Assembly (NCBI GenBank): GCA_036652035.1
Contig: JAVVWR010000035.1
Coordinates: 1-31,677 of the forward strand
Direction of reading: 5' to 3'
DNA length: 31,677 bases
From: JAEZVV01 sp036652035
Lineage (GTDB): Bacteria > Pseudomonadota > Gammaproteobacteria > Burkholderiales > Burkholderiaceae_F
Shown: positions 6,490 through 14,869 of the stretch, in pieces
How the letters are laid out: each line of letters opens with the position of its first letter
How positions within the stretch are numbered: the first letter of the stretch is position 1
Made by a program: the position numbers and the translations under genes
Notes under the pieces: model-generated
What the model saw: the letters and a program-made list of their open reading frames with translations, nothing else
Told to the model about the DNA's origin: nothing
Databases searched by the model: none

Positions 6490-8025
6490 TCAAAACTGAA
6501 AGTACAGAAATTCGCTCGGCCGCGTCAGCGCCAGCAAGCCCGCAGCCAACAGCAGGCCCAGGCCCACGCCCCAAGCCACGGTCGGCCGCCAAGGCCAACG
6601 GGCGGACAGTGACACCACACCCAAACCCGGCCGGTAATGCCCCAATATTTGCTGTGTATTCGGGCTCGCAAACGCGATCAGTCCAGCTCCCACGATGCTC
6701 AGCCACGAGAGCACGAAGCTGCGCCCGCCACCGAGTTGGAACTCGACGCCCAACCCTTCCAGCCACGGGCGCGCCGCCGGGCCTAGCAAGGCGCCGATGG
6801 CCTCGGGCAGTGCCACGCCTCGTTGCCCCAGCATGGCGCCGACGATGCTCGTGGCCGTGGCGAGATCCGGCGCACGGAAATAAACCCAGGAAAAACAGAC
6901 GGCAAGAAAGGTGATGGTCACGCCCAGCCCATGGCCCCATCGACCGAACGAGGGCAGACCCATATGTTCTTTGAGCGCGCGCCAGCCGTGATTGATCACC
7001 AGGTAGAGGCCATGCAGCGCCCCCCAGATCACGAACGTCCATCCCGCGCCATGCCAGAAGCCTCCGATCAGCATGGTGGCCAGTAGATTGGCGTAGCGGC
7101 GTGGCACACCCTTGCTATTGCCGCCCAGCGGTATGTAGAGGTAGTCGCGCAAAAAGCGCGACAAAGTAATATGCCAGCGCCGCCAAAACTCGATGATGCT
7201 GGCGGATTTGTAGGGCGAATTGAAATTGATGGGAAGCTGGATTCCAAAGAGCCGCGACAGGCCGATGGCCATATCGCAATAACCCGAGAAATCGAAATAG
7301 AGTTGGAAAGCATATGCCAGCACTCCAGCCCAGGCGCTGAGCAGCGTGACCTCGCCCGGATGACTGAACACGCTGCCAGCAAAAGGGGCTAGGGTGTCGG
7401 CAATCAATACCTTTTTAGCCAGGCCGATCGCGAAGATACTGAGCCCCACTTCAAAATTCTCGCGGCGCGGCCGATACGACTCGGGGTCGTCAAACTGACG
7501 AATCATCTCGCCATGGTGAAGGATGGGTCCGGCGATCAGATGCGGAAAATAGGTAACGAACAGCGCGTAGTGAACAAACCGGGTGTCGCGCACCTTGCCT
7601 GCGTAGGCATCGGCAAGGTATGCGATCTGCGTGAAAGTAAAGAACGAAATCCCTAGTGGCAGAACGACATTGAGCAACTCCAACTCGGTTCCGCTTAGAC
7701 GCCCCGCGTTGCCGATAAAGAAGTCAGCGTATTTGTAGTAGCCGAGCAGAACAATGTCGGCGCTCACGGCGATAATCAGTATGCACTTGGCCCGCCAGCG
7801 TGACATGGGCAGAGTTTTTGCAATGCCGGTCCCTGCCCAGTAGTTGAAAATGATCGATCCGAGCAACAAAGGGATATAGCTCGCATCCCAATAGGCATAG
7901 AACGCCAGCGACGCAAAGGTGAGCCAGGCCGCTGCAAAGCCTATATTCCAACGGCCCAGCGCGAAATACCCGATCAGCACCACAGGCAAAAAGACCACCA
8001 GGAACTGATACGAATTGAAAAGCAT
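6490..8025 (-). CDS. MBOAT-family O-acyltransferase (AlgI-like)
   Basis: A 511-residue polytopic inner-membrane protein of the AlgI branch of MBOAT enzymes, which move acetyl groups across the membrane for O-acetylation of exported polysaccharides. It opens MLFNSYQFLVVFLPVVLIGY, typical of AlgI-like proteins. It carries LYFDFSGYCDMAIGLSRLFG (242-261), NFNSPYKSASIIEFWRRWHI (268-287), LRDYLYIPLGGNSKG (292-306), and the catalytic WHG with His325 in GGFWHGAGWTFVIWG. A second conserved His338 is in GALHG. The last residues, ending EFLYFQF, are also typical. An AGGA 7 nt upstream supports the ATG at 8025. With the SGNH-like gene 3 nt downstream it forms an acetylation cassette whose base composition is much less GC-rich than that of the genes around it. 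Confidence 0.93.
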   Translation of the reverse strand: MLFNSYQFLVVFLPVVLIGYFALGRWNIGFAAAWLTFASLAFYAYWDASYIPLLLGSIIFNYWAGTGIAKTLPMSRWRAKCILIIAVSADIVLLGYYKYADFFIGNAGRLSGTELELLNVVLPLGISFFTFTQIAYLADAYAGKVRDTRFVHYALFVTYFPHLIAGPILHHGEMIRQFDDPESYRPRRENFEVGLSIFAIGLAKKVLIADTLAPFAGSVFSHPGEVTLLSAWAGVLAYAFQLYFDFSGYCDMAIGLSRLFGIQLPINFNSPYKSASIIEFWRRWHITLSRFLRDYLYIPLGGNSKGVPRRYANLLATMLIGGFWHGAGWTFVIWGALHGLYLVINHGWRALKEHMGLPSFGRWGHGLGVTITFLAVCFSWVYFRAPDLATATSIVGAMLGQRGVALPEAIGALLGPAARPWLEGLGVEFQLGGGRSFVLSWLSIVGAGLIAFASPNTQQILGHYRPGLGVVSLSARWPWRPTVAWGVGLGLLLAAGLLALTRPSEFLYFQF

Positions 8026-8042
8026 GCGCTGTTTTCCTTGAT

Positions 8043-9014
8043 CTACGCCGTGGCGACTCGATTCATCGTGTTACGCACAAAACCCGCCTCAAACCGCCCC
8101 GGCCGCAAGTCCCACGGCGTAAAGCGCGGCAGCTGATAGGGGTCGGTGGCGGCAGTGGCAACACCGACCGAGGTCGAGACCGCCGCCGCATAGCCCGCCT
8201 GCCGCACCATCGCCACATGCGCGCGGGTGTAGTCGCGCCCCGGGCCGCCGTTGGGGTAGGCAAAGAGTTTCAGCGGCCGGCCGATGATGGCTTCGAGCCG
8301 GGCCTTGTTGGCGGTGATCTCGCGCTCGGCGGCGGCGGCTTCCAGCGCGGCGAGGATGGGGTGATTGACGGTGTGGCCGCCGACCTCCATCCCCTGCTCT
8401 GCCAGTTGCGCCACCTGGCTGGAACTCATCATCAGATCGGTCGGCAGGGGCGAAGTCGCCAGCGCCGCCAATTGCTGGCACACGCCTTCGCGTTCGGCGA
8501 GCGGCCGGTATTTGAGCGTGGGCAGGATGCGGTCGGCCGCGGCACGGCGGCTTGCCATCGAATCGATCACGACCCGCGTGCGCTCGGGCACCGGCAGTTC
8601 GATCTCGCCCGCGGGCAGGCGGCGCAGAGCTTCGTAGACGCTGTCGTTGAACATGCGGCCGCCGTCGAGGTAGCCGTCGGCCACGAAGAAGGTCGCGGTC
8701 AGCCCGAGCCGCTGCAGGATGGGTGCGGCGACTTCAATATTGTCGCGGTAGCCGTCGTCGAAGGTGATGGCGGCGGCGCGTGGCGGCAGGCGGCCGGCAC
8801 GTAGCCGATCGACCGCCTCAGCCAGCGGCAGCACCGTGAAGACCGAGGCGAGCCAGCGCAGGCGGTCTTCGAACAAGTCGGCATGCCAGAGCTCGGGGAA
8901 CAGCGGGTCGGGCCGCGCTGGCACGCGATGAAAAATCAGGATCGTGAGCCGGCCGCGAGCGGCCAGGGTGAGGCCAAGACGCGTCGCCGCCCGCATCGCC
9001 CGCGCCGCGATCAT
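8043..9014 (-). CDS. Polysaccharide deacetylase (NodB/CE4 domain)
   Basis: A 323-residue carbohydrate esterase family 4 protein. The first NodB motif is AITFDDGYRDN (82-92), with the catalytic/metal Asp pair at 86-87. The second is GGHTVNHP (212-219), giving the metal ligands His214 and His218. LKLFAYPNGG is the later R/P-type motif. Such enzymes remove N-acetyl groups from amino sugars. No signal peptide is obvious: the N-terminus is an Ala/Arg-rich helix followed by LTILIFHRV, so it may act on the cytoplasmic side or be membrane-associated. Its ATG overlaps the methyltransferase stop (ATGA), and the MBOAT gene follows after 17 nt. It differs from the XrtA-type deacetylase at 21896-22753 in its motifs and in having about 80 residues before the first one. 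Confidence 0.88.
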   Translation of the reverse strand: MIAARAMRAATRLGLTLAARGRLTILIFHRVPARPDPLFPELWHADLFEDRLRWLASVFTVLPLAEAVDRLRAGRLPPRAAAITFDDGYRDNIEVAAPILQRLGLTATFFVADGYLDGGRMFNDSVYEALRRLPAGEIELPVPERTRVVIDSMASRRAAADRILPTLKYRPLAEREGVCQQLAALATSPLPTDLMMSSSQVAQLAEQGMEVGGHTVNHPILAALEAAAAEREITANKARLEAIIGRPLKLFAYPNGGPGRDYTRAHVAMVRQAGYAAAVSTSVGVATAATDPYQLPRFTPWDLRPGRFEAGFVRNTMNRVATA

Positions 9015-9751
9015 TGGAGCCGCCCAGGCACTCGCGCCCGCAGCAGCATCGAATGGCTGGCCAGTGCGCCGAGCGCGGGCAGCGCGCGCAAGGTGCCGCG
9101 CACCGACGCCGCATCGAGCAGGCCCTGGGCTGCGCTCCAGCGGCCCGGCGCAATCGCGACCCAGAACAGATCGAGCTCTTCAAATCCCGCCGCGGCCAGG
9201 GCCGAGAGCAGCTCGCCGGGCGTGTCGTGGCGCAGCCGTGGCGGCTCGCCGCGCGCTCGTTCGCGCGCCGCGAGCGTGCGCGCCGCGGCCGACCGCGAGT
9301 TGAGCGCGTCGAGCCAGAGCTCGGCGCCCGGGCGCAGAACCCGGCGCAACTCGGCCAGGGCCGGGGCGGGCGAGGCCAAGGCTTGCAGCACGCCAAACAG
9401 CAGCGCGCCGTCGGCGCAGGCCGCGGGCAGCGGCAAGCGGGTGGCGTCGGCGGCGGCCAGCGTCAGACCGGCGTTGGCGGGCAGGCGCGCGGCCTTGAGC
9501 AGGCTGGGCTGCGAGTAATCAAGACCGATCACCTGGGCGCCGCGCGCGGCGAGCCAGCGCGAATACGTGCCAGCGCCGCAACCCACGTCAAGCCAGGTGC
9601 GGCCCTTGACCTGGGAGGCGAATTCGCGCTCGAAAGCGCGCAGCCGCGTCGCCAGACCGTTGGCCGACCAGCCGGCAATGCCGGCGTCGTCATCGGCGGC
9701 GCGGCCGAAGCTCTCGAAGCGGCGGCGCCAGCCGTCTTCAAACGAACTCAT
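9011..9751 (-). CDS. Class I SAM-dependent methyltransferase
   Basis: A 246-residue methyltransferase of the UbiE/Methyltransf_11 type. Motif I is WLDVGCGAGTYSRWLA (53-68), the acidic residue after strand 2 is in VIGLDYSQ (74-81), and the LTLAAADATRLPLP and GALLFGVLQAL segments give motifs II and III. The methyl acceptor cannot be read from sequence; in this setting it is probably an EPS sugar or precursor. The start codon overlaps the stop of a 22-codon reading frame (see 9748-9816), and the stop overlaps the deacetylase start by 4 nt. Local GC is extremely high (over 80% in parts). Confidence 0.85.
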   Translation of the reverse strand: MSSFEDGWRRRFESFGRAADDDAGIAGWSANGLATRLRAFEREFASQVKGRTWLDVGCGAGTYSRWLAARGAQVIGLDYSQPSLLKAARLPANAGLTLAAADATRLPLPAACADGALLFGVLQALASPAPALAELRRVLRPGAELWLDALNSRSAAARTLAARERARGEPPRLRHDTPGELLSALAAAGFEELDLFWVAIAPGRWSAAQGLLDAASVRGTLRALPALGALASHSMLLRARVPGRLQ

Positions 9752-9816
9752 AGGTCGCCGTCCAAGCGGCTGGCCGCGCGGCGGCCCTGGGCCAGGCGAG
9801 CGATGAGACGGATCAC
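9748..9816 (-). CDS. Candidate 22-codon coupling ORF between ugd and the methyltransferase gene
   Basis: The 61-nt gap between ugd and the methyltransferase gene is filled exactly by one reading frame. Its GTG start (9816-9814) overlaps the ugd stop (GTGA), and its TGA stop (9750-9748) overlaps the methyltransferase ATG (ATGA). The peptide is basic and could form an amphipathic helix (it begins MIRLIARLAQGRRAASRL). Both junctions have the same stop/start geometry as the rest of the operon, which argues for translational coupling. It has no strong ribosome-binding site and no family I recognise. It could be a real small peptide, a coupling leader, the remnant C-terminus of a lost gene, or chance in GC-rich DNA, where stops are rare. 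Confidence 0.35.
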   Translation of the reverse strand: MIRLIARLAQGRRAASRLDGDL

Positions 9817-11144
9817 GCCACCCGGCCCCGGCCGATGCCGTGGTAGACCAGACCGGCGGCGCGCACGTCCGCGGGGGCGTAGAGGTTGCGGCCGTCGAAC
9901 ACGGCGCGTGCCTTGAGTTCAGTGGCCAGCCAGGCGAAGTCGGGGCTGCGGAACTCGCGCCACTCGGTGATCACCGCCAGCGCGTCGGCACCGGCGACCG
10001 CTTCTCGCGCATCGGCGGCAAACGAGACGCGCGGATTGTCGGCCAGCAGTCGGCGCGCGTTGTCCATCGCCACCGGGTCGTAAGCGACCACCGTGGCACC
10101 GGCGGCGGTGAGCGCGTCGATCACGGCCAGGCTCGAGGCCTCGCGCATGTCGTCGGTATTGGCCTTGAACGCCAGGCCCCACAGAGCGATGGTCTTGCCG
10201 GCCACCGCGCCGCCGAAGAAGGCGATGATCTTGTCGGCCAGAACGCGGCGCTGGCGCAGGTTCACTTCCACCGCCGACTCCAGCAGCTGGGCCGGGTGAT
10301 CCGCCTCGCGCGCGGTGTGGATCATGGCGCGCAAGTCCTTGGGAAAGCACGAGCCGCCAAAACCCGCGCCGGCATACAGAAAGAGCGGGCCGATGCGCGG
10401 GTCCGAGCCGATGCCGTAGCGCACCGCCTCGATATCCACCCCCAGGCGATCGGCCAGGTTGGCCATCTCGTTCATGAAGGAGATCCGCACCGCGAGCATG
10501 CAGTTGGCCGCGTACTTGGTGAACTCGGCCGAACGCACGTCCATCACCACCATCCGGTCGCGGTAGCGGTTGAAGGGCGCGTAGAGGTGACGCATGGTCT
10601 CGGCGCTGCTGGGGTCGTCAACACCCACCACGATGCGGTCGGGCCGCATGAAGTCCTCAACCGCGTAACCCTCTTTCAGGAACTCGGGGTTGGACGCGGT
10701 GGTGGCGCGGATCGCCACGCCACGAGCGGCCAGCTCCTCGGCCATCGCGGCGCGAACCCGGTCGTTGGTGCCGACCGGCACGGTGGACTTGACCACCACC
10801 AGGGTGTCGCGGGCGATATGCCGGCCGATCGCGCGCGCGCAACCGATCACATGCGACAGATCGGCCGAGCCGTCCTCGTCCGAGGGCGTTCCCACGGCGA
10901 TGAAGACCAGATCGGCGTGCGCCACCGCTTCTTCGTATCGGGTGGAAAAGGCCAGCCGCCCGGCCGCGGCGTTGCGCGCCACCACGGCCTCGAGGCCCGG
11001 CTCGTGGATCGGAATCTCGCCCGCCCGCAGGCGCTCGACCTTGTTGGCATCGATGTCGATGCAGAGGACGTCGTTGCCGGCGTCCGCCAGGCAGGCGCCG
11101 GTGACCAGGCCGACATAGCCGGTGCCGATGACAGTGACTTTCAT
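9813..11144 (-). CDS. ugd: UDP-glucose 6-dehydrogenase
   Basis: Oxidises UDP-glucose to UDP-glucuronate with two NAD+, giving an acidic sugar donor for the polysaccharide. At 443 residues it is full length. The N-terminal NAD site is VIGTGYVGLVTGACLADAGN (5-24), AVGTPSDEDGSADLSH covers 83-98, and STVPVGT 120-126. The central domain has EFTKYAANC (207-215, Lys210), and the catalytic Cys266 is in GFGGSCFPKD. The C-terminal UDP-binding domain carries WGLAFKANTDDMREA and FDGRNLY. Ugd is favoured over the related WecC by overall sequence and length. The ATG overlaps the upstream stop (ATGA). The product would feed a glucuronate-containing or uronamide-containing EPS. Confidence 0.95.
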   Translation of the reverse strand: MKVTVIGTGYVGLVTGACLADAGNDVLCIDIDANKVERLRAGEIPIHEPGLEAVVARNAAAGRLAFSTRYEEAVAHADLVFIAVGTPSDEDGSADLSHVIGCARAIGRHIARDTLVVVKSTVPVGTNDRVRAAMAEELAARGVAIRATTASNPEFLKEGYAVEDFMRPDRIVVGVDDPSSAETMRHLYAPFNRYRDRMVVMDVRSAEFTKYAANCMLAVRISFMNEMANLADRLGVDIEAVRYGIGSDPRIGPLFLYAGAGFGGSCFPKDLRAMIHTAREADHPAQLLESAVEVNLRQRRVLADKIIAFFGGAVAGKTIALWGLAFKANTDDMREASSLAVIDALTAAGATVVAYDPVAMDNARRLLADNPRVSFAADAREAVAGADALAVITEWREFRSPDFAWLATELKARAVFDGRNLYAPADVRAAGLVYHGIGRGRVA

Positions 11145-12544
11145 GAGTGTGCTTGTGCTTCTGAGACGGATTCAGTGACGCCAGGGGCCGCACCCGCGCC
11201 GAGCTTGCTCTGGACGTAGCGGTATTTGCCCGAGCGCTCGGGAGCGATGCGGTCGACCGGCTCGATGCGGATCTCGACCGACTCGCCCAAGCGGCGCCGG
11301 AAGGCCGCCACGATAGCGGAATCCCTTGCGAAATCCCGAATCGGGTTTGCAACCAGCTCGACCCGCGTCAAGGCGAGCGACTCCTGGACGATGCGGAACT
11401 GCTGCACTCCGGGCAAATCGCGCAACACGTAGATCAGGGCCAGGCCGTGCATCACGGTGCCGTCAGCAGCCAGAACAAAGTCGGTGCTGCGGCCCTGCAC
11501 CTCGGCCAGAACCGGCAGGCCGCGCCCGCAAGCGCAGGCGGCGGTGCCCAGGGCACCGATATCGCCGGTGCGGTAGCGGATGAAGGGAAAGTCGCCGGTG
11601 GCCAGGTGGGTGACGACGATCTCGCCCGCCTGGCCGGCGGGCAGCGGGCGGCCTGCGGCATCGACCACTTCGACCACGATGTCCTCGGCCGTGATGTGCA
11701 GGCTGCCCGCCGGGCATTCGTGGGCGATAAAGCCGGCATCGCGCCCGCCATAACCGTTGGCGACCGGGCAGGCAAAGGCCGCACTAATGGCGGCGCGCTG
11801 CTCGGGATAGAGCCGCTCGGAGGTAACGAACGCCACCTTGACCCCCAGGTCGTCCAGCCGCACCCCGCGCTTGGCCGCATGAGCGGCGATCATGGTGAGC
11901 GCCGAGGGGTAACCGAACAGCATGCGTGGACGGCGGGCGCGGATGCGCTCGACAAAGTGATCGAGCCTGGCCTCCGACATCTCGAACGCCGACAGCAGCT
12001 CGGTGCGCATCAGCGCGTCGCGCAGACGACGCAGCCGGTCCTGCGCGCCCAGCTCGATCGGCGAGCCCCACACCACCACTTCCGGGTCGCCGAGATCCAC
12101 CCCCCACCAGCGCGTCGCCCGCCACTTGGCGGCCACGTCGCGGCTGACGCGCTCGCGGCCGATAAAGAAGATCAAGGGTTCGCCGCTTGAACCACCGGTA
12201 TTAAAGCGCGCCAGACCCACCGCGCCGGGCGCCTTGAGCGCTTCGGTGTGGGCGCGGATCGTGGGCTTGTCGAGCAGCGGCAGGCGCGCCAGATCAGCGA
12301 CCGATGCGAGCGCCGCCGGATCAAAGCCGATGCGCGTAAAGAGTTCGCGGTAATACGGCACCTGCCGCCCGGCGTGCACGAGCAGAGCGCGCAGGCGATC
12401 GAGCTGCAGCGCTTCGATTCGCTCGCGCGGCCACCACTGCGAGGCTTCGAGCGCGCGGTGGTCGGCCACGGTGCTGTGGTGCTTGAGCTTTTCCTGCCAG
12501 GGAAAGATCAGCCCCGCCACCAGGCGGGTGTAGAGACCGCTCAT
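11141..12544 (-). CDS. CapK/PaaK-like adenylate-forming enzyme
   Basis: A 467-residue member of the phenylacetate-CoA ligase-like (CapK) branch of ANL adenylating enzymes, common in capsule and EPS clusters. The ATP loop is FNTGGSSGEPLIFF (114-127), followed by VANGYGGRDAGFIAHEC in the A5 region and FIRYRTGDIG in the A7 region. A CxCGRGLPVL motif typical of the CapK branch comes next. True phenylacetate catabolism is unlikely here: no paa genes are near and the gene sits between ugd and glycosyltransferase genes. It probably activates a carboxylate as an acyl-adenylate to decorate the polysaccharide, substrate unknown. I placed the start at the ATG at 12544, which overlaps the upstream stop (ATGA), rather than 19 codons earlier inside the neighbouring gene. 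Confidence 0.82.
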   Translation of the reverse strand: MSGLYTRLVAGLIFPWQEKLKHHSTVADHRALEASQWWPRERIEALQLDRLRALLVHAGRQVPYYRELFTRIGFDPAALASVADLARLPLLDKPTIRAHTEALKAPGAVGLARFNTGGSSGEPLIFFIGRERVSRDVAAKWRATRWWGVDLGDPEVVVWGSPIELGAQDRLRRLRDALMRTELLSAFEMSEARLDHFVERIRARRPRMLFGYPSALTMIAAHAAKRGVRLDDLGVKVAFVTSERLYPEQRAAISAAFACPVANGYGGRDAGFIAHECPAGSLHITAEDIVVEVVDAAGRPLPAGQAGEIVVTHLATGDFPFIRYRTGDIGALGTAACACGRGLPVLAEVQGRSTDFVLAADGTVMHGLALIYVLRDLPGVQQFRIVQESLALTRVELVANPIRDFARDSAIVAAFRRRLGESVEIRIEPVDRIAPERSGKYRYVQSKLGAGAAPGVTESVSEAQAHS

Positions 12545-13650
12545 GCCACCCTCGCTTGAGGCCGCGGCGAACGCCGCACCGAGCTGTAGATCGCCCCCCA
12601 CTGCGCGCGCACCCGTGGCCAGGCGTAGGCCTGAACCTCGGCCTGCCCGGCGCCGGCCAGGCGAGTCGCCAGCGCCGGATCGCGCAGCAGCTTGAGGATG
12701 GCTTGCGCCATGGCGGTTTCGTCATCCGGCGGAACCAGCAGGGCGGACACGCCGTCGCGCACCACCCAGGGCACGCCGCCCACCGCGGTGCTGACCACCG
12801 GCACGCCGCTGGCCATCGCTTCGAGCACGGAGTTGGGCATGTTGTCGACGCGGCTGGCGTTGAGGGCGATCGCCGCCGCGCGCAGGCGCGCCGCGATCGC
12901 ATCGCGATCGAGCGGACCGCTGAATTTGACCGCTTCGGCCACGCCCAACTCTGCGGCCAGGCGCTCGAGCGCGGCGCGCTCGGGCCCCTGCCCGGCCAGC
13001 ACCAGACGCGCGCCAGGAAGCTCGGCCGCGACCCGGGCGAAGGCGCGCAGCGCCACGTCCAGGCCATAGATGGGTTCGAGGTGGCGCGCCACCAGAATCA
13101 CCGGCGCGCGCTGGTCCATGGGACGCGGATCGGCATAAAAGCGGGCCAGGTCAACAATATTGGGAACGACCTGGGCGCTCAGTCCATGACGGGCGAAAAC
13201 CTCTTGCAGAAAGCCCGATGGCACCACCAGCGCCTGCGCGCGCCGCAGCACCGGCACGACGCGATCCGCGCTGCGCGCAAGGAAGGCCGCCGCTTCGCCG
13301 CCGCGGTAATTGACCACCACCGGGCAACCGCGCCAGGCGGCGATGCGGATCGCGGGCGCGGCAAACAAATGCCAGGACCAGCCGGAATTGGCCATCACGT
13401 GAACCACGTCGGCCCAGCCCGCGGCGCGCCACAGCTGCGCGGCATAAGGCAGCAGGCGGGCGGCGGCGCGCACGCCCCGCCAGCGAGCGATCCAGGCCGG
13501 CCGGTACGGCGGGTTGACCTGAACCACTTGCACCTCGGCGCCGGCCTGGCTCAAGAGGCGCGCGAGCTGTTCGGTCTGGGTCGCCATGCCGCCCGCGGGC
13601 GGCGGCAGCGGACCCACCAGAGCGATGCGCAGGCCGTCGAGCTGACTCAT
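12541..13650 (-). CDS. Family 4 glycosyltransferase (GT-B)
   Basis: A 369-residue GT4 enzyme, probably cytoplasmic and working on the growing repeat unit. The N-terminal motif is IALVGPLPPPAGGMATQTEQ (9-28), with the GG loop. A linker PNIVDLARF and the donor domain follow, with VILVARHLEPIYGLDVALRA and LVLAGQGPERAAL. The E-x7-E region is modified: it reads ASRVDNMPNSVLEAMASGVP, with the second Glu clear but Asp-Asn where the first Glu usually stands, a variant seen in some GT4 enzymes. Both ends overlap neighbouring genes by 4 nt. Donor and acceptor are not readable. It is not one of the XrtA-specific families I recognise, so it may define this strain's repeat unit. Confidence 0.88.
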   Translation of the reverse strand: MSQLDGLRIALVGPLPPPAGGMATQTEQLARLLSQAGAEVQVVQVNPPYRPAWIARWRGVRAAARLLPYAAQLWRAAGWADVVHVMANSGWSWHLFAAPAIRIAAWRGCPVVVNYRGGEAAAFLARSADRVVPVLRRAQALVVPSGFLQEVFARHGLSAQVVPNIVDLARFYADPRPMDQRAPVILVARHLEPIYGLDVALRAFARVAAELPGARLVLAGQGPERAALERLAAELGVAEAVKFSGPLDRDAIAARLRAAAIALNASRVDNMPNSVLEAMASGVPVVSTAVGGVPWVVRDGVSALLVPPDDETAMAQAILKLLRDPALATRLAGAGQAEVQAYAWPRVRAQWGAIYSSVRRSPRPQARVA

Positions 13651-14867
13651 GCAGCCCTCAGCGCGGGGCGCACAAGACCGGAAAAAAGCGGCGCGTAATG
13701 GCCGACGCTGCGCTCCCAGGTGCGCTCGGCCTCGACAAAGCGGCGGCCGGCGGCGCGGATCGCGGGCCAGCGCACGCGCTCATCGAGCACGCGCAGGATC
13801 GCCTGCGCCAGAGCGGGCGCCGAGCCCGCCTCGAACAAAACACCGGTTTCGCCGTCGCGGATCAGTTCGCGGTGGCCACCGACGTCGGAGGCGACCAGCA
13901 ACTGGCCTTGCGCCATCGCCTCGAGCGGCTTCAAGGGCGTGACGAGTTCGGTCAGCCGCATCGAGCGGCGCGGGTAGGCCAGCACATCGACCAGGCCGTA
14001 ATAGCGCTGGACCTGGGCGTGCGGAACGCGCCCGGTAAAGACCACCTTGTCGGCCAGACCCGCGGCCTTGGCCTGCGCACGCAGCGCCGAATCCTGCGGG
14101 CCGCCGCCCACCAGCAGCAGGCGGGCGTCGGGCCGCACCGCGAGCACCGCGGGCAAGGCCTCGATCAGAAGATCCAGCCCTTCGTAGGCGTAGAAGGAAC
14201 CGAGAAAACCGATCACGGTGCAGCCCGCCAGACCGAGCGACTGCTTGAGTTCGAGCTCGGGCGCGGCGCCGAAAGCGAATTCGGCCACATCGACCGCGTT
14301 GGGAATGACGGTGATCTTCTCGGCGGCAATGCCGCGCGCGACGATATCGGCGCGCAGGCCTTCGCAGATCGTGGTGATGGCATCGACCCGCTTGAACACG
14401 GCCGTCTCGAGCGCCCGGGTGGCGCGGTAACGCAGGCCGTTTTCGCTCGCCGTGCCGTGGTCGACCGCGGCGTCTTCCCAGAAGGCGCGCACCTCGTAGA
14501 CCACCGGAATGCCGCGCGCACGCGCCACCGCCAGCGCCGGCCAGGCGTTGAGCACCGGCGAGTGGGCGTGGATCAGGTCGGGCTTGACCTGCTCGGCCAC
14601 CTCGGCCAGACGCCGGCGCAGCGCTCGCATCAGCGCCGCCTCGCGCAAGACCGGGCGATCCTCGAACGGGAACGGGGCAAAGCGGGTGCGGTAGAAACTC
14701 AGGCCATCGACCGTTTCCACCTCGGCCCCGGGAGCGGTGTGCTTGGGGCTGGTGAGGTGAAAGGTCTGCCAGCCCAGGCGGCGCTGTTCGCGCAGGATCG
14801 CCGCGGTGCGGAAGGTGTAGCCGCTGTGGAGCGGAATCGAATGATCGAGAACGTGCAGAACCCGCAT
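13647..14867 (-). CDS. XrtA-associated glycosyltransferase (Daro_2409/TIGR04063-like)
   Basis: A 406-residue GT4 protein that opens MRVLHVLDHSIPLHSGYTFR, followed by REQRRLGW and HLTSPKH. This opening is characteristic of the exosortase A system-associated glycosyltransferase family called Daro_2409. The donor-binding half has IGFLGSFYAYEGLDLLIEAL and LLLVGGGPQDSAL. The first Glu position is again atypical (YPRRSMRLTELVTPLKPLEA, in which the conserved pair is displaced), which matches my recollection of the family. The start at 14867 was chosen because the family begins at this methionine; an in-frame methionine 28 codons upstream would extend into the amidotransferase gene. The gap to the upstream stop is 2 nt. 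Confidence 0.9.
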   Translation of the reverse strand: MRVLHVLDHSIPLHSGYTFRTAAILREQRRLGWQTFHLTSPKHTAPGAEVETVDGLSFYRTRFAPFPFEDRPVLREAALMRALRRRLAEVAEQVKPDLIHAHSPVLNAWPALAVARARGIPVVYEVRAFWEDAAVDHGTASENGLRYRATRALETAVFKRVDAITTICEGLRADIVARGIAAEKITVIPNAVDVAEFAFGAAPELELKQSLGLAGCTVIGFLGSFYAYEGLDLLIEALPAVLAVRPDARLLLVGGGPQDSALRAQAKAAGLADKVVFTGRVPHAQVQRYYGLVDVLAYPRRSMRLTELVTPLKPLEAMAQGQLLVASDVGGHRELIRDGETGVLFEAGSAPALAQAILRVLDERVRWPAIRAAGRRFVEAERTWERSVGHYAPLFSGLVRPALRAA

Positions 14868-14869
14868 CG

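Noticed and set aside
9840..11219. Long plus-strand frame antisense to ugd
   Set aside because: Ugd is unmistakable on the other strand; the antisense translation is His/Gly/Arg-rich and shows no domain.
11141..12544. Phenylacetate-CoA ligase of aromatic degradation (paaK)
   Set aside because: No paa genes are nearby, it is embedded in a glycan operon, and the sequence fits the CapK branch better.
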